From contig JAIUOK010000010.1 in the NCBI GenBank assembly GCA_020161245.1, forward strand, positions 1 through 64,000: DNA of 64,000 nucleotides, written 5' to 3'. The first letter of the stretch is position 1. Each line of letters begins with the position of its first letter. Shown in pieces: positions 1 through 10,255 of the stretch. The DNA is from Actinomycetota bacterium (lineage in GTDB: Bacteria > Actinomycetota > Actinomycetes > S36-B12 > CAIYMF01). The translations under genes were made by a program, and so were the position numbers. The notes beneath the pieces are model-generated. The model worked only from the letters and a program-made list of their open reading frames with translations. It did not search any database and was not told the origin of the DNA.

Positions 1-227
1 ATCCGAAAGGAGCGGGTTCGGGCGTCGGCCCGCACCTCGTAGAGGTCACCCCGAAGGTGTTTGGCTGCTGAGAGGCCGTCACGCTGAACCTCCTTCATCG
101 CCGCCACCACCTCGGCCACTTCCTCATCGTCCAGGGTATCGATGAACTGCATGACAGGGCGACCGCCGGCCGCCGTCCGATAGTCACGCCAGCGACGCCG
201 GTGTTTCTTCTGCTCGCCCTGGGTCAC
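1..227 (-). CDS. RelE/HigB (Gp49-like) toxin, 3' end outside window
   Basis: This partial frame begins at a GTG preceded by a good AAGGAG ribosome site and encodes 75 residues before the window edge. The stretch RPVMQFIDTLDDEE followed by LRGDLYEVRADARTRSFR matches the N-terminal half of phage Gp49-like/HigB toxins, which cleave mRNA on the ribosome and are normally paired with an HTH antitoxin. The antitoxin would lie beyond the left edge and is not visible. About a quarter of the codons end in A or T (AAA, TAT, GAA, TCA, TTT), far more than in the nuo genes next door, so the gene looks foreign to this genome or belongs to another sequence joined here. Family assignment is by recognisable motif only. 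Confidence 0.7.
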   Translation of the reverse strand, partial: MTQGEQKKHRRRWRDYRTAAGGRPVMQFIDTLDDEEVAEVVAAMKEVQRDGLSAAKHLRGDLYEVRADARTRSFR

Positions 228-251
228 AACGTGCTCCTTCGGTCTCGCCGG

Positions 252-707
252 CTACTTCACCGCCGCCGAGATGGCCTTGAACTCGGGGCCACCGGCCTTG
301 CCGAGCGCATCGAACAACACCGTCTCGACGGTGGTGATCATCGCGCCCGCGTTCCGGCACAGCTCGAGGCCCACGCGCTCATCGACCTCGGTGCGTGACA
401 ACACCGCATCGGCCGCCAGGTACGCCGTCAGCTTCGCGTCACCCAGCCCGCGCACCGTCTGAAACACGCACACGTGCGTCTCCATGCCCGTCACCAGCAC
501 GCTGGAGCGCCCGGTCAGCCGCTCCTTCACCTCGGGCACGAAGGCCGAGAACTCGAGCTTCTCGATGGGCTTGAAGTCGGGAATGCGCTCCGAGACGACC
601 TTCATCGTCGGCCCCAGGCCCTTCGGGTACTGCTCGGTCACCACCCGCTTGAACATCTGCGAGAAGGGGACTCCGAAGCCCCGGAAGAACCGGCGCTCGT
701 CACTCAC
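252..707 (-). CDS. Chimeric frame: NuoI N-terminus joined to isochorismatase-family C-terminus
   Basis: The frame starts at a GTG overlapping the nuoH stop by 8 nt, exactly where nuoI is expected. Residues 1-28 (including FRGFGVPFSQMFKRVVTEQYP) read as a NuoI N-terminus. From about residue 22 onward the protein instead matches YcaC-like isochorismatase hydrolases: VTEQYPKGLGPT, TGMETHVCVFQT with the nucleophile-type Cys, LAADAVLSRT and GGPEFKAISAAVK at the end. None of the NuoI ferredoxin cysteines are present. The isochorismatase part lacks its own N-terminal strand with the catalytic Asp (usual length about 180-190 aa against 151 here), so neither half should be functional. The join lies in the VTEQYP codons common to both families (about 621-646). 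It is either a deletion/fusion or an assembly artefact. Confidence 0.8.
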   Translation of the reverse strand: MSDERRFFRGFGVPFSQMFKRVVTEQYPKGLGPTMKVVSERIPDFKPIEKLEFSAFVPEVKERLTGRSSVLVTGMETHVCVFQTVRGLGDAKLTAYLAADAVLSRTEVDERVGLELCRNAGAMITTVETVLFDALGKAGGPEFKAISAAVK

Positions 708-2055
708 GGGTGGACTCCTCCCCCTCGGGGCCCGCTTCGGGCTCCGGTGCCGGGACGGCGGTGGTGGTCACCGTGGCCTTGGCGCGCCGGGTGACGTTGA
801 GCTCCTGGCCGGGCAGCGGCGGGACGGGGTAGCCGAAGGACATGCCATCGAACTCCTCCGCCTCCTCCTCGTCGCCCTTGCTGCCGCGGCGCACGTCGAG
901 GATGAACGCGAACGCGGCGACGACGGCGAGCACGAGGCCCACCCACAGCAGCACCGTGCGCAGCTCGACCTGGTAGGTGTTGTTGATCGCGCGGATCGTC
1001 GCGACAGCGAGGATCCAGACGATCGAGACCGGGATGAGGACCTTCCAGCCGAACCGCATGAACTGGTCGTAGCGCAGCCGGGGAAGCGTGCCGCGCAGCC
1101 ACACGAACACGAAGATGAACGCGTAGATCTTCAGCACGAACCAGAGCAGCGGCCACCAGCCCTCGTTGGCGCCCGGCCAGATCGTGGCGATGGGGGCGGG
1201 CATCCGCCAGCCGCCGAGGAACAGCGTGACTGCCACGGCCGACACGTTGATCATGTTGATGTACTCGGCGAGGTAGAACGACGCGAAGCGCAGGCCGGAG
1301 TACTCGGTGAAGTAGCCCGCGACCAGCTCGCCCTCGGCCTCGGGGAGGTCGAAGGGCGCGCGGTTGGTCTCGCCGACCATCGCGATCAGATAGATCACGA
1401 ACGGCACCGGCAGCAGGATCGCGTACCAGAGGTTGTTCTGGGCGGCGACGATGCCCGACGTCGACATCGTGGACGCGTAGAGGAACACCGAGACGAACGA
1501 CAGGCCCATCGCGATCTCGTAGGAGATCATCTGCGCGCTCGAGCGCAGGCCGCCGAGCAGCGAGTACGTGGAGCCCGAGGACCAGCCCGCCAGCACGATG
1601 CCGTAGATGCCGATCGACGCGACGGCCAGCACGTAGAGCACGGCCACCGGGAAGTCGGTGAGCTGCAGAGGGGTCTGGACGCCGAAGATCGACACGACTG
1701 GGCCCACCGGGATGACGGCGAACACCATGAACGCGGCCATCGCGGAGAGCGCCGGCGCGAGCAGGTAGACGAACGTGTCGGCGTTCTTCGGCGTGATGCC
1801 CTGCTTGAGGGCCAGCTTGATGCCGTCGTAGATCGGGCCCAGCAGCCCGAAGGGGCCCCACTGCTTCGGGCCGGTGCGCTGCTGCATGCGCGCGACGACC
1901 TTGCGCTCGAACCAGGTCGTGAACAGTGTCAGCAGGATCAGCGCCAGGAAGACGACGACGCACATGATCAGCGTCAGCCAGAACGGCCGGTTGCCGAACA
2001 GCGCGAGGTCGCCGTACTGCGGCGTCGGCGTCGTGGTCTGGGCCAGGACGTTCAC
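700..2055 (-). CDS. nuoH: NADH-quinone oxidoreductase subunit H
   Basis: This is the eight-helix membrane subunit that connects the peripheral arm of complex I to the proton-pumping arm and helps form the quinone site. The 451-aa product shows the family hallmarks [19 protein letters not shown] near the N-terminus, then [29 protein letters not shown] and [14 protein letters not shown]. The hydrophilic, acidic tail of about 60 residues after the last helix is common in actinobacteria. The GTG start at 2055 overlaps the nuoG stop as GTGA. It is the last intact nuo gene here; nuoI to nuoN are not found downstream. Confidence 0.96.
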   Translation of the reverse strand: MNVLAQTTTPTPQYGDLALFGNRPFWLTLIMCVVVFLALILLTLFTTWFERKVVARMQQRTGPKQWGPFGLLGPIYDGIKLALKQGITPKNADTFVYLLAPALSAMAAFMVFAVIPVGPVVSIFGVQTPLQLTDFPVAVLYVLAVASIGIYGIVLAGWSSGSTYSLLGGLRSSAQMISYEIAMGLSFVSVFLYASTMSTSGIVAAQNNLWYAILLPVPFVIYLIAMVGETNRAPFDLPEAEGELVAGYFTEYSGLRFASFYLAEYINMINVSAVAVTLFLGGWRMPAPIATIWPGANEGWWPLLWFVLKIYAFIFVFVWLRGTLPRLRYDQFMRFGWKVLIPVSIVWILAVATIRAINNTYQVELRTVLLWVGLVLAVVAAFAFILDVRRGSKGDEEEAEEFDGMSFGYPVPPLPGQELNVTRRAKATVTTTAVPAPEPEAGPEGEESTRE

Positions 2056-4538
2056 GCGGCACCTCCGCTGATGCGCACGACGTCGCCGCTGCCGGCACCG
2101 AGGGCGGTGCTCGGCACGGAGCCGTCGGAGTTGGCCGGGAGCCAGACGACGCCGTCGGGCATCGCCGTGACGACGAGCGGCAGGGTGAGCGAGCCGGCGT
2201 CGGTCGAGACGGTCAGCTCGCCGCCGTCGACGGCGCCGACGGACGCGGCCGTGGCCGGCGACAGCCGTGCCACCGCCGGCCGCGCGGTGGCCTGCAGGTA
2301 GGGGTCGCCCTCCTGCAGCACGCCGCGGTCGAGCAGCTGGCGCCAGGTGGCAAGGACGGCCTCGCCGGCACCGGGCTCGACGGGCGAGCCGGCAGGGACG
2401 CTGGGGGCCTCGGCGCGCTCGCCGTCCCACGTGCCCAGCGCAGCGAGCTCGGCGCGCACCGACGCGGTGTCGCCGCGGCCGAAGGACACGACGTCGAGCT
2501 CGTCGGCGATCATGCCGAGCACGCGGGAGTCGGGCAGCGCCAGGCTGGCGCGGAACACCTGCGCGAACTCGCGCGGGCGGCCCTCCCAGTCGAGGAACGT
2601 GCCGGCCTTCTCGGCGACGGTGGCCACCGGGAGGACGACGTCGGCGAGGGCCGTGACAGCCGAGTGGCGCTGCTCGAGCGACACGACGAACGGCACGGAC
2701 TCGACCGCCTCGAGGAACGCGGCGGGGTCGGGCAGGTCGGCGGCCTCGACGCCGCCGACGAGCAGCGCGCCCACCGAGCGGACGACGTCGGCCGGGTCGG
2801 TGGCCGCGGCCAGGGCGGCGCGGTCGGCCGTCGCGGCGGCGACGACCTCGGCCAGCGACCGGCCGGCCTCGGCCGGCAGCGCGGCGGGGTCGACGCCCCA
2901 GACCGAGGCGACCTGAGCACGGGCCTGCTCGTCGGCCAGCGGACGGCCGCCGGGCAGGAGGCTGGCGAGCGCACCGGCGTCGAGCGCGCCGCGCTCGCCC
3001 GCACGGCGCGGCACCCAGCCGAGCGAGGCGCCGGTGGCGGCGGCGAGACGGGCGGCTGCGGACAGCGCGCCCTCGGACTGCGCCAGGCGCTCACCCACGA
3101 GCAGCACGGCGCCGGGCTGGCGCAGCAGCGACGCGGCGGCAGCGGCGTCGCCCTCGAGGCCCGCCTCGTCGGCGAGGGAGTCGAGGACGCCGGCCTCGGC
3201 GCCGGGCGCGGTCGGCAGGACCGTGCCCTTGGCCTTGGTGACGCCGGGCGAGGCGAACGGAGCGACGCTGAAGACGCGCACGCGGCCCTTGCGGGCCGCC
3301 TTGCGCAGGCGGAGGAAGACGATCGGCGACTCGTCCTCGGGATCGATCCCGGCGAGGACGACGACCGGGGCGCTCTCGAGGTCGTCGTAGGTCGGGCCCA
3401 CCGGGCGGCCGGCCACGACGGCGGCGAGGAACGCCGACTCCTCGTCGGAGGCGGCCCGGGCACGGAAGTCGATGTCGTCGGTGCCGAGGGCCACGCGGGC
3501 GAACTTGGCCCAGGCGTAGGCGTCCTCGACGGTGAGGCGACCGCCGGGGAGCACCGCTGCGGAGGCGCCTGCGGCGCGCAGCCCCTCGGCAGCGATGGCG
3601 ATGGCCTCGGGCCACGAGGCGGCGACGAGCCTTCCGTCGTCCTCGCGCACGAGCGGGTGCTCGAGGCGGCCCTCCTGCGTGTGGGCGAAGGCGAAGCGGC
3701 CCTTGTCGCAGTTCCACTCCTCGTTCACCGCCGGCTCGTCCCAGGCGAGGCGACGCATGATCGTGGAGCGGCGGACGTCGGTGCGCAGGCTGCAGCCGGA
3801 AGCGCAGTGCTCGCAGACCGTCGGCGTCGAGACGAGGTCGAACGGGCGCGAGCGGAACCGGTACTTCGCGCTGGTGAGCGCGCCGACCGGGCAGATCTGC
3901 ACGGTGTTGCCGGAGAAGTACGAGTCGAACGGGGTGTCGCTGGAGATGCCCACCTGCTGCTTGGCACCGCGCTCGAGCAGCTCGATGAACGGGTCGCCCG
4001 CGATCTGGTCGGCGAAGCGGGTGCAGCGCGCGCACGACACGCAGCGCTCGCGGTCGAGCAGGATCTGCGCCGAGACGTTGATCGGCTTGGGGAACGTGCG
4101 CTTGACGCCATCGAAGCGCGACTCGCCGCGGCCGTGGCTCATCGCCTGGTTCTGCAGGGGGCACTCGCCGCCCTTGTCGCAGACCGGGCAGTCGAGCGGG
4201 TGGTTGATGAGCAGGAACTCCATGACGCCCTGCTGCGCCTTCTCGGCGACCTCGGACGTCAGCTGCGTGCGCACCTTCATGCCGTCCATGACGGTCATCG
4301 CGCACGCGGGCTGCGGCTTGGGCTGGCCCTCGATCTCGACCAGGCACATGCGGCAGGCCGCGACCGGGTCGAGCAGCGGGTGGTCGCAGAACCGCGGGAC
4401 GCCGATGCCGAGCTGCTCGGCGGCGCGGATGACGAGCGTGCCCTTGGGCACGACGACGTCGATGCCGTCGATGCTGACGGTGACGCCGTCGGCGGGGGCG
4501 GCGGCGGGCACGTTCGTGCCGGACGAGGTGACGGTCAT
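2052..4538 (-). CDS. nuoG: NADH-quinone oxidoreductase subunit G
   Basis: The 828-aa Fe-S subunit carries electrons from NuoEF along the peripheral arm. The N-terminal ferredoxin-like part has a [2Fe-2S] set ([15 protein letters not shown] and a later Cys), then the His/Cys [4Fe-4S] motif around [13 protein letters not shown], then the two four-Cys sets [10 protein letters not shown] and CPVG. These are followed by [10 protein letters not shown], the extra cluster motif of the molybdopterin-oxidoreductase-like C-terminal domain. The C-terminal half is Ala/Gly-rich and less conserved, as usual. The ATG at 4538 overlaps the nuoF stop as ATGA, supporting translational coupling. Confidence 0.96.
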   Translation of the reverse strand: MTVTSSGTNVPAAAPADGVTVSIDGIDVVVPKGTLVIRAAEQLGIGVPRFCDHPLLDPVAACRMCLVEIEGQPKPQPACAMTVMDGMKVRTQLTSEVAEKAQQGVMEFLLINHPLDCPVCDKGGECPLQNQAMSHGRGESRFDGVKRTFPKPINVSAQILLDRERCVSCARCTRFADQIAGDPFIELLERGAKQQVGISSDTPFDSYFSGNTVQICPVGALTSAKYRFRSRPFDLVSTPTVCEHCASGCSLRTDVRRSTIMRRLAWDEPAVNEEWNCDKGRFAFAHTQEGRLEHPLVREDDGRLVAASWPEAIAIAAEGLRAAGASAAVLPGGRLTVEDAYAWAKFARVALGTDDIDFRARAASDEESAFLAAVVAGRPVGPTYDDLESAPVVVLAGIDPEDESPIVFLRLRKAARKGRVRVFSVAPFASPGVTKAKGTVLPTAPGAEAGVLDSLADEAGLEGDAAAAASLLRQPGAVLLVGERLAQSEGALSAAARLAAATGASLGWVPRRAGERGALDAGALASLLPGGRPLADEQARAQVASVWGVDPAALPAEAGRSLAEVVAAATADRAALAAATDPADVVRSVGALLVGGVEAADLPDPAAFLEAVESVPFVVSLEQRHSAVTALADVVLPVATVAEKAGTFLDWEGRPREFAQVFRASLALPDSRVLGMIADELDVVSFGRGDTASVRAELAALGTWDGERAEAPSVPAGSPVEPGAGEAVLATWRQLLDRGVLQEGDPYLQATARPAVARLSPATAASVGAVDGGELTVSTDAGSLTLPLVVTAMPDGVVWLPANSDGSVPSTALGAGSGDVVRISGGAA

Positions 4539-5839
4539 CGCGCTGCAGCTCCGGCGAAGACGGTGGCGGCGACCGGGTCGAAGAGCTGGTCGGCCGGGGT
4601 GTGGGTGCCCGCGAGGAACTCCTCGCGGAAGTGGCGCAGGGCGGGGGCGTACGGCGTCGACGCGGCGTCGCCGAGGGCGCAGAACGAGCGGCCGCTGATC
4701 TGCTTGCAGATCTCGTCGACGGTCTCGATGTCGGCCTCGGCCGCCGTGCCGGCCTCGAAGCGCGCGAGCATCTGGTCGAGCCAGAAGGTGCCCTCGCGGC
4801 ACGGGGTGCACTTGCCGCACGACTCGTGCTTGTAGAAGTGGATCCAGCGGGCGATCGCGCGCACGACGCTCGTGGTCTCGTCGAAGACCATCGGGGTGCC
4901 GGTGCCGAGCATGGTGCCCAGGCCGGCCATGTCCTCGTAGGTCAGCGGGGTGTCGAGGTGCTCGGGGGTGAGCATCGGCACCGACGAGCCGCCGGGGATC
5001 CAGAACTTGAGCTGGTGGCCCTCGCGGATGCCGCCGGCGTACTCGAGCAGCTCGCGCATGGTGGTGCCGAGCGGCGCCTCGTAGATGCCGGGCCGCTGCA
5101 CGTGGCCGGAGACCGCGAACAGCTTGAAACCGGGCGACTTCTCGGTGCCGAACTGGCGGAACCACTCGGCGCCGTTGCGCACGATGGTCGGGATGTTGGC
5201 GATCGTCTCGACGTTGTTGATGACCGTCGGCGACGCGTACAGGCCGGCGACCGCGGGGAACGGCGGCTTGAGGCGCGGCTGGCCGCGACGGCCTTCGAGG
5301 CTGTCGAGCAGCGCCGTCTCCTCGCCGCAGATGTAGGCGCCCGCGCCCGAGTGCACCACGATGTCGAGGTCGAAGCCCGAGCCGAGGATGTCCTTGCCGA
5401 GGAACCCGGCGCGGTACGCCTCCTCGACGGCGTTGCGCACGCGGCGGATCACGTGCGGGACCTCGCCACGGATGTAGATGAAGGCGTGGTTGGCCCGGAT
5501 CGCGTAGGAGGCGTGGATGCAGCCCTCCACCAGCGAGTGCGGGTTGGCCATCATGAGCGGGATGTCCTTGCAGGCGCCCGGCTCGGACTCGTCGGCGTTG
5601 ACCACGAGGTAGTGCGGCTTGCCGTCGTTCTGCGGGACGAAGCCCCACTTCATGCCAGTCGGGAAGCCCGCACCGCCGCGGCCGCGCAGGCCGGAGTCCT
5701 TGACCAGCGAGATGATCGCGTCGGGGTCGGCGCCGAGGGACACCTCCACCATGTCGTAGCCCCCGTGACGGCGGTAGCCGTCGAGGGTCCACGAGTCCGC
5801 CTCGTCCCAGTGGGCGGTGAGGATCGGGGTGAGCGGCAC
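4535..5839 (-). CDS. nuoF: NADH-quinone oxidoreductase subunit F
   Basis: This is the NADH-oxidising flavoprotein of complex I; it binds FMN and the N3 [4Fe-4S] cluster. Visible motifs are [16 protein letters not shown] (nucleotide/FMN loop), [27 protein letters not shown] and [15 protein letters not shown] with the cluster cysteines, plus a final Cys in SFCALGDAA. The length of 434 aa is normal. The GTG at 5839 lies two bases after the nuoE stop; upstream in-frame codons run into nuoE and have no support. Confidence 0.96.
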   Translation of the reverse strand: MPLTPILTAHWDEADSWTLDGYRRHGGYDMVEVSLGADPDAIISLVKDSGLRGRGGAGFPTGMKWGFVPQNDGKPHYLVVNADESEPGACKDIPLMMANPHSLVEGCIHASYAIRANHAFIYIRGEVPHVIRRVRNAVEEAYRAGFLGKDILGSGFDLDIVVHSGAGAYICGEETALLDSLEGRRGQPRLKPPFPAVAGLYASPTVINNVETIANIPTIVRNGAEWFRQFGTEKSPGFKLFAVSGHVQRPGIYEAPLGTTMRELLEYAGGIREGHQLKFWIPGGSSVPMLTPEHLDTPLTYEDMAGLGTMLGTGTPMVFDETTSVVRAIARWIHFYKHESCGKCTPCREGTFWLDQMLARFEAGTAAEADIETVDEICKQISGRSFCALGDAASTPYAPALRHFREEFLAGTHTPADQLFDPVAATVFAGAAAR

Positions 5840-5841
5840 GA

Positions 5842-6513
5842 TCAGCCCTCCGTCTTCGCGAGCGGGGAGCGCTCGGGACCGGCGGGCGCCGCCATCCCGT
5901 GCTGCTGGGCGTAGGACAGGCCGGCGGTCATCTTCTCGTCGGTGCGCCCCTCGCCGTAGAGGCCGTCGTCGAAGCCGGCGAGCTGGCGCTCGATCTCCTC
6001 GTAGGTGCCGATGCGCGGGCCGCGGGTGGAGAAGACCTCCTCGCCGGCCTGCAGCTTCTCGACGACCTCGAGCGCGCGCGCGACGTCCATGTCGTCGAGG
6101 AACTCCCAGTTGGCGGTCATCACCGGCGCGTGGGTGCAGGCGGCCTGGCACTCGATGCGCTCGAGGGAGATGGCGCCGTCGGCGGTGACCTCGTCGTGGC
6201 CGACGCCGAGCCGCTGCGACAGGGCGTCCCAGATGGCGTCGCCGCCGAGGACCGCGCAGAGCGTGTTGGTGCAGACGCCGACGTGGTAGCGGCCGACCTT
6301 GTGGCGCTTGTACATCGTGTAGAACGTCGCCACCGCGGCGACCTCGGCGGTGGTGAGGTCGAGGACCTCGGCGCACAGCGCGATGCCGGCCGGCGTGACC
6401 TGGCCCTCGGCCGACTGCACGAGGTGCAGCATCGGCAGCAGCGCCGAGCGGCTCTGCGGGTAGCGACCCGCGAGCTCCACCGCGTCGGCGCGGGTCTGCT
6501 CCGTCAGTGCCAT
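5842..6513 (-). CDS. nuoE: NADH-quinone oxidoreductase subunit E
   Basis: This is a thioredoxin-fold subunit with the N1a [2Fe-2S] cluster that pairs with NuoF. The ligands are seen as CTNTLC (residues 81 and 86) and CQAAC (122 and 126). The helical N-terminus contains [15 protein letters not shown], typical for the family. The 223-aa protein has a C-terminal extension of about 60 residues beyond the fold that is Gly/Asp-rich, as in other actinobacterial NuoE. It sits 67 nt downstream of nuoD and two bases before nuoF. Confidence 0.96.
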   Translation of the reverse strand: MALTEQTRADAVELAGRYPQSRSALLPMLHLVQSAEGQVTPAGIALCAEVLDLTTAEVAAVATFYTMYKRHKVGRYHVGVCTNTLCAVLGGDAIWDALSQRLGVGHDEVTADGAISLERIECQAACTHAPVMTANWEFLDDMDVARALEVVEKLQAGEEVFSTRGPRIGTYEEIERQLAGFDDGLYGEGRTDEKMTAGLSYAQQHGMAAPAGPERSPLAKTEG

Positions 6514-6580
6514 GTCGTCTCTCGGTCTCTCTCGCTCGTGCGTGCTCGTCCGTGCTGCTCGTGCCGTGCTGGTCGCCCGT

Positions 6581-7957
6581 CTACCGGTCGACGCCGCCCA
6601 TGACCGGGTCGATCGACGCGACCGCGCCGATGACGTCGGCCACCTGCCCGCCCTCGCACATCGCGGCGACGGCCTGCAGGTTGTTGAACGACGGGTCGCG
6701 GAAGTGCACGCGGTAGGGGCGGTTGGCGCCGTCGCTGACGATGTGCACCCCGAGGGCGCCGCGCGGCGCCTCGATGAAGGAGTACGCCTGGCCGGCCGGC
6801 ACGTGGAAGCCCTCGGTGACCAGCTTGAAGTGGTGGATCAGCGCCTCCATCGACTCGCCCATGATGTGGCGGATGTGGTCGAGGGAGTTGCCCATGCCGT
6901 CGCCGCCGATGGCGAGCTGGCTCGGCCAGCCGATCTTCTTGTCCTCGATCATCACCGGGCCCGGCGTCTTCTCGAGCAGGTCGAGCGCCTGGCGGATGAT
7001 CTTCTTGGACTCGTCGAGCTCGCGCAGGCGCACCAGGAACCGGCCGTACACGTCGGCGGTGGTCTCGGTGGGGATCTCGAAGTCGAACTGGTCGTAGCCG
7101 AAGTAGGGCTCGCTCTTGCGGATGTCGTAGGGCAGGCCCGCCGAGCGCAGCACCGGTCCGGTGACGCCGAGGGCCATGCAGCCCGCAAGGTCGAGGTAGC
7201 CGATGCCGACCGTGCGGTCCTTCCAGATGCCGTTGTCGACGAGCAGCTTCGGCACGCCGTCGAGCTGGCGGTCGAGCTTGTCCATGGCGGCGCGGATCTC
7301 GCGGATGCCGTTCTCCGGCATGTCCTGCGCCACGCCGCCCGGGCGGATGTAGGCGTGGTTCATGCGCAGGCCGGTGATCATCTCGAGCAGGTCGAGGGTG
7401 ATCTCGCGGTCGCGGAAGCCGTTGGTCATCGCGGTGAGCGCGCCCATCTCGAAGCCGCCCGTGGCGAGCGCGACGAGGTGGGAGCCCATGCGGTTGAGCT
7501 CGAGGGTGATGACGCGCATGAGCTGCGCGCGCGGCGGCACCTTGTCGACGATGCCGAGGGCCTTCTCGACCGCGAGGCAGTAGCCGGCCTCGTTGGCCAG
7601 CGGCGCGAGGTAGTCCATGCGCGTCACGTACGGGACGGCCTGGACCCAGGTGCGGTACTCGAGGTTCTTCTCGATGCCCGTGTGCAGGTAGCCGATGGCC
7701 GCGCGGGCCTCGGTGATGACCTCGCCCTCCATCTCGAGGATGAGGCGGAGCACGCCGTGGGTGGACGGGTGCTGCGGGCCCATGTTGACCACCACGCGCT
7801 CGTGGTGGCCCTCCTCCGGCGCGAGGACGGAGTCCCAGTCGCCGCCGGTGACGGTGTAGACGCGGCCCTCGGTGGTGTCGTAGACGCCGGCGTCGTCGAT
7901 CGGGTCGCCGTCGCCGAGGACGTCGCCGTACGCGGCCTCGTAGGTGATGTCGCCCAT
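6581..7957 (-). CDS. nuoD: NADH-quinone oxidoreductase subunit D (49 kDa)
   Basis: NuoD, together with NuoB, lines the quinone-binding pocket of complex I and is related to NiFe-hydrogenase large subunits. The 458-aa product has [55 protein letters not shown] and the C-terminal DPVMGGVDR. The ATG at 7957 shares its last base region with the nuoC stop (TGATG), which fixes the start. Confidence 0.97.
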   Translation of the reverse strand: MGDITYEAAYGDVLGDGDPIDDAGVYDTTEGRVYTVTGGDWDSVLAPEEGHHERVVVNMGPQHPSTHGVLRLILEMEGEVITEARAAIGYLHTGIEKNLEYRTWVQAVPYVTRMDYLAPLANEAGYCLAVEKALGIVDKVPPRAQLMRVITLELNRMGSHLVALATGGFEMGALTAMTNGFRDREITLDLLEMITGLRMNHAYIRPGGVAQDMPENGIREIRAAMDKLDRQLDGVPKLLVDNGIWKDRTVGIGYLDLAGCMALGVTGPVLRSAGLPYDIRKSEPYFGYDQFDFEIPTETTADVYGRFLVRLRELDESKKIIRQALDLLEKTPGPVMIEDKKIGWPSQLAIGGDGMGNSLDHIRHIMGESMEALIHHFKLVTEGFHVPAGQAYSFIEAPRGALGVHIVSDGANRPYRVHFRDPSFNNLQAVAAMCEGGQVADVIGAVASIDPVMGGVDR

Positions 7958-8676
7958 CAGGTGTACGACCTCCGCGTGTCGGGCGGCGGGATGCTGGCGC
8001 CCTTGTACTCGACCGGGATCCCGCCGAGCGGGTAGTCCTTGCGCTGGGGGTGCCCGTACCAGTCGTCCGGCATGAGGATCCGGGTGAGGCCCGGGTGGTC
8101 GTCGAAGACGATGCCGAACATGTCGAACGTCTCGCGCTCGTGCCAGTCGTCGGCCGGGTACACCGACACGATGCTCGGCACGTGCGGGTGCTCGTCGGGG
8201 GCGGTCACCTCGACGCGGATGCGGCGGTTCCAGGTGACCGACTGGAAGTGCCACACGGCGTGCAGCTCGTGGCCCTTCTGGTTCGGGTAGTGCACGCCCG
8301 AGACGCCGAGGCAGATCTCGAAGCGCAGCGCCGGCTCGTCGCGCAGCCGGCGGACGAAGGCGAGCAGGTGCTCGGCCTTGACGTAGAAGGTGATCTCGCC
8401 GTTGGAGACGACGACGGCGTCGGTGGCGGCGTCGAGGGACAGGCCGTCGTCCTGCAGCGCGAGGTCGAGCTCGTCGGCCACCTCGTCGAACCAGCCGCCG
8501 TAGGGGCGGGCGGACGGCGCCGGCATCTCGATGACGCGGACGAGGCCGCCGAAGCCGGACGTGTCGCCGGAGCCGCTGCCGCCGAACAGGCCCTGGCGGA
8601 CGTCGACCACGGGGAGCGTGGGGACGTCGGCGGGGACGACGTCGAGCTCGGCCGGGGTGCCGGGGGTCTCGGTCAC
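7957..8676 (-). CDS. nuoC: NADH-quinone oxidoreductase subunit C (30 kDa)
   Basis: This peripheral-arm structural subunit binds NuoD. The 239-aa product contains the family signature [19 protein letters not shown] and the C-terminal [29 protein letters not shown], followed by [11 protein letters not shown]. An N-terminal extension rich in Gly/Ser precedes the conserved fold. The GTG at 8676 overlaps the nuoB stop by 4 nt. Confidence 0.96.
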   Translation of the reverse strand: MTETPGTPAELDVVPADVPTLPVVDVRQGLFGGSGSGDTSGFGGLVRVIEMPAPSARPYGGWFDEVADELDLALQDDGLSLDAATDAVVVSNGEITFYVKAEHLLAFVRRLRDEPALRFEICLGVSGVHYPNQKGHELHAVWHFQSVTWNRRIRVEVTAPDEHPHVPSIVSVYPADDWHERETFDMFGIVFDDHPGLTRILMPDDWYGHPQRKDYPLGGIPVEYKGASIPPPDTRRSYT

Positions 8677-9227
8677 CGGAGCAGCCCCTTCATCTCACCG
8701 GTGGTGGGGGCCACGAGCGCGGCCTCCTCGAGCTCGGTGATCTCGGCCTGGCGGTTGGCGCCGAGCTTCCGCTCGCGCGACTTCTCGTGGATCTTCATGA
8801 TCGCGTCGATGAGCATCTCGGGCCGCGGCGGGCAGCCGGGCAGGTAGACGTCGACGGGCACGATGTGGTCGACGCCCTGCACGATCGCGTAGTTGTTGAA
8901 CATGCCGCCGCTCGAGGCGCACACGCCCATCGCCAGGACCCACTTGGGCTCCGGCATCTGGTCGTAGATCTGGCGCACGATCGGGGCCATCTTCTGGCTC
9001 ACCCGGCCGGCGACGATCATGAGGTCGGCGTGGCGCGGGGAGCCGCGGAAGACCTCCATGCCGAAGCGCGCGAGGTCGTAGCGGGGACCGCCGGTCGACA
9101 TCATCTCGATCGAGCAGCAGGCCAGGCCGAACGTCGCGGGCCACATGGACCCTGCGCGCCCGTACCCGGCCATCTTCTCGACGGTGGTGAGCAGGATGCC
9201 GCTCGGGAGGCTCTCCTGGAGTCCCAT
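8673..9227 (-). CDS. nuoB: NADH-quinone oxidoreductase subunit B
   Basis: NuoB holds cluster N2, the last Fe-S centre before quinone. The four ligands are visible in LACCSIEMM (adjacent cysteines), [14 protein letters not shown] and LPGCPPRPE. The 184-aa length is normal. A 77-nt gap separates it from nuoA, the only noticeable spacing within the front half of the operon. Confidence 0.97.
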   Translation of the reverse strand: MGLQESLPSGILLTTVEKMAGYGRAGSMWPATFGLACCSIEMMSTGGPRYDLARFGMEVFRGSPRHADLMIVAGRVSQKMAPIVRQIYDQMPEPKWVLAMGVCASSGGMFNNYAIVQGVDHIVPVDVYLPGCPPRPEMLIDAIMKIHEKSRERKLGANRQAEITELEEAALVAPTTGEMKGLLR

Positions 9228-9304
9228 GGCCTAGCCCTCCTGTCCGACTGCTGGTGCTGTGGTCCGGTCGACTGCGTGTGCGGGGTGCCCCGCGGTCTGC
9301 GGCG

Positions 9305-9667
9305 TCAGTCCCACTCGAGACCGCCGCGGCGCCAGACGTAGGCGTAGACCACCAGCACGGTGATGATGAACAGCGCCATCTCGACCAGGCCGAACAGTGC
9401 GAGCTGGTCGAAGGCGACGGCAAACGGGTAGAGGAACACGATCTCGATGTCGAAGACGATGAACAGCATCGCCGTCAGGTAGTAGCGGATCGGGAACCGG
9501 CCGCCGCCGATGGGCTGCGGCGTGGGGTCGATGCCGCACTCGTAGGAGTCGAGGCGGGCGCGGTTGTAGCCCTGGGCGCCGAGGAACGTGGGGGCCGCGA
9601 TGGCGAAGACGCCGAAGAGAGCACCGAGGATGCCGAGGATCAGGACCGGCAGATAGATCTCGCCCAC
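9305..9667 (-). CDS. nuoA: NADH-quinone oxidoreductase subunit A
   Basis: This is a small three-helix membrane subunit at the hinge of complex I, 120 aa. It shows YECGIDPTPQPIGGGRFPIRYYLTAMLFIVFDIEIVFLYP, abbreviated here as YECG then FDIEIVFLYP, the standard signature. The chosen GTG at 9667 has AGGAG eight bases upstream; a longer reading would add a proline/arginine-rich stretch without homology. It is the first gene of the operon, and a Rex-type operator lies about 275 nt upstream. Confidence 0.95.
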   Translation of the reverse strand: MGEIYLPVLILGILGALFGVFAIAAPTFLGAQGYNRARLDSYECGIDPTPQPIGGGRFPIRYYLTAMLFIVFDIEIVFLYPFAVAFDQLALFGLVEMALFIITVLVVYAYVWRRGGLEWD

Positions 9668-9941
9668 GGGTGGCGCTCCTTCACGTCGTGCGAACCGACG
9701 AGATCCTAGTGGCCTGCGCAGAGGCCCCCGGACCACGTCCTCCTGACGGTTGCTACGGGGTGGTGCTGTGCCGTCGAGCCGGTCGTGCGGGTCGTTCTCG
9801 TGCTCGTCGGAGCCTCCGGGAGAAGGTCCGGCGGGGTGGTGCGCGCGCGGCCGAGGCAGCGGCCGGGGAGCGGGTCCCCGGGCGCCACGGAGGGCCACGG
9901 AGGAGAAGGCTCCTCGCCCGCGGACCGGTGCGCGCGTGCGC

Positions 9942-9959
9942 TTGTGAACGCGTTCACGA
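9942..9959. promoter_or_regulatory. Rex operator (ROP) upstream of nuo operon
   Basis: TTGTGAACGCGTTCACGA matches the palindromic Rex operator TTGTGAA-N4-TTCACAA at 13 of 14 defined positions. It lies about 11 nt downstream of a minus-strand TAGGCT -10 candidate, so a bound repressor would cover the start of transcription. Rex itself is encoded at 30373-31065, and nuo is a known Rex target in Streptomyces. NADH/NAD+ control of nuo is inferred. Confidence 0.75.
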
Positions 9960-10104
9960 GCGCGTGGGTAGCCTACCCGCTCCCCCGGGGCCTCCGGAGG
10001 CGGTCCGCCCGGTGAGACGCAGGTGCGACGGAGCCGAGGCTCGGCCCGGGAGCAGCCGGTGCGGCGGCGTCCGGCGGGCAGCAGCGAGGAGGATCGGCCC
10101 CGGG

Positions 10105-10123
10105 GAATCCACGCGGTGGATTC
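10105..10123. repeat. Perfect inverted repeat GAATCCAC-GCG-GTGGATTC
   Basis: An 8+3+8 perfect palindrome sits 133-151 nt upstream of the collagen-like gene. It may be an operator for that gene; no known regulator consensus is recognised. Confidence 0.45.
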
Positions 10124-10255
10124 ACGCGGCCGTCACCCGCCCGGGCGTACCGGCTGCTCCCGGGCCGGACGCCGCGGGGACGCAGCTGCCCGACGTCCGG
10201 GCCCTTCTCCCCCGCGGGCGCGCGACCCGGCCTCGCGACCCGCTGCCCTGGTCTC

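Larger units (their letters stand above)
9668..10255. other. 588-bp divergent intergenic region (nuoA / collagen-like gene)
   Basis: No convincing gene is seen on either strand; open frames here are arginine/proline-rich composition artefacts. The region holds a near-perfect Rex operator (9942-9959) next to a minus-strand TAGGCT -10 candidate (9975-9970), and a perfect 8+3+8 inverted repeat (10105-10123) upstream of the collagen-like gene. Confidence 0.6.

Noticed and set aside
484-2301. Long plus-strand open frame (about 605 codons) opposite nuoH
   Set aside because: The peptide is Arg/Asp/His-rich without domains and mirrors nuoH codons; high GC keeps antisense frames open.
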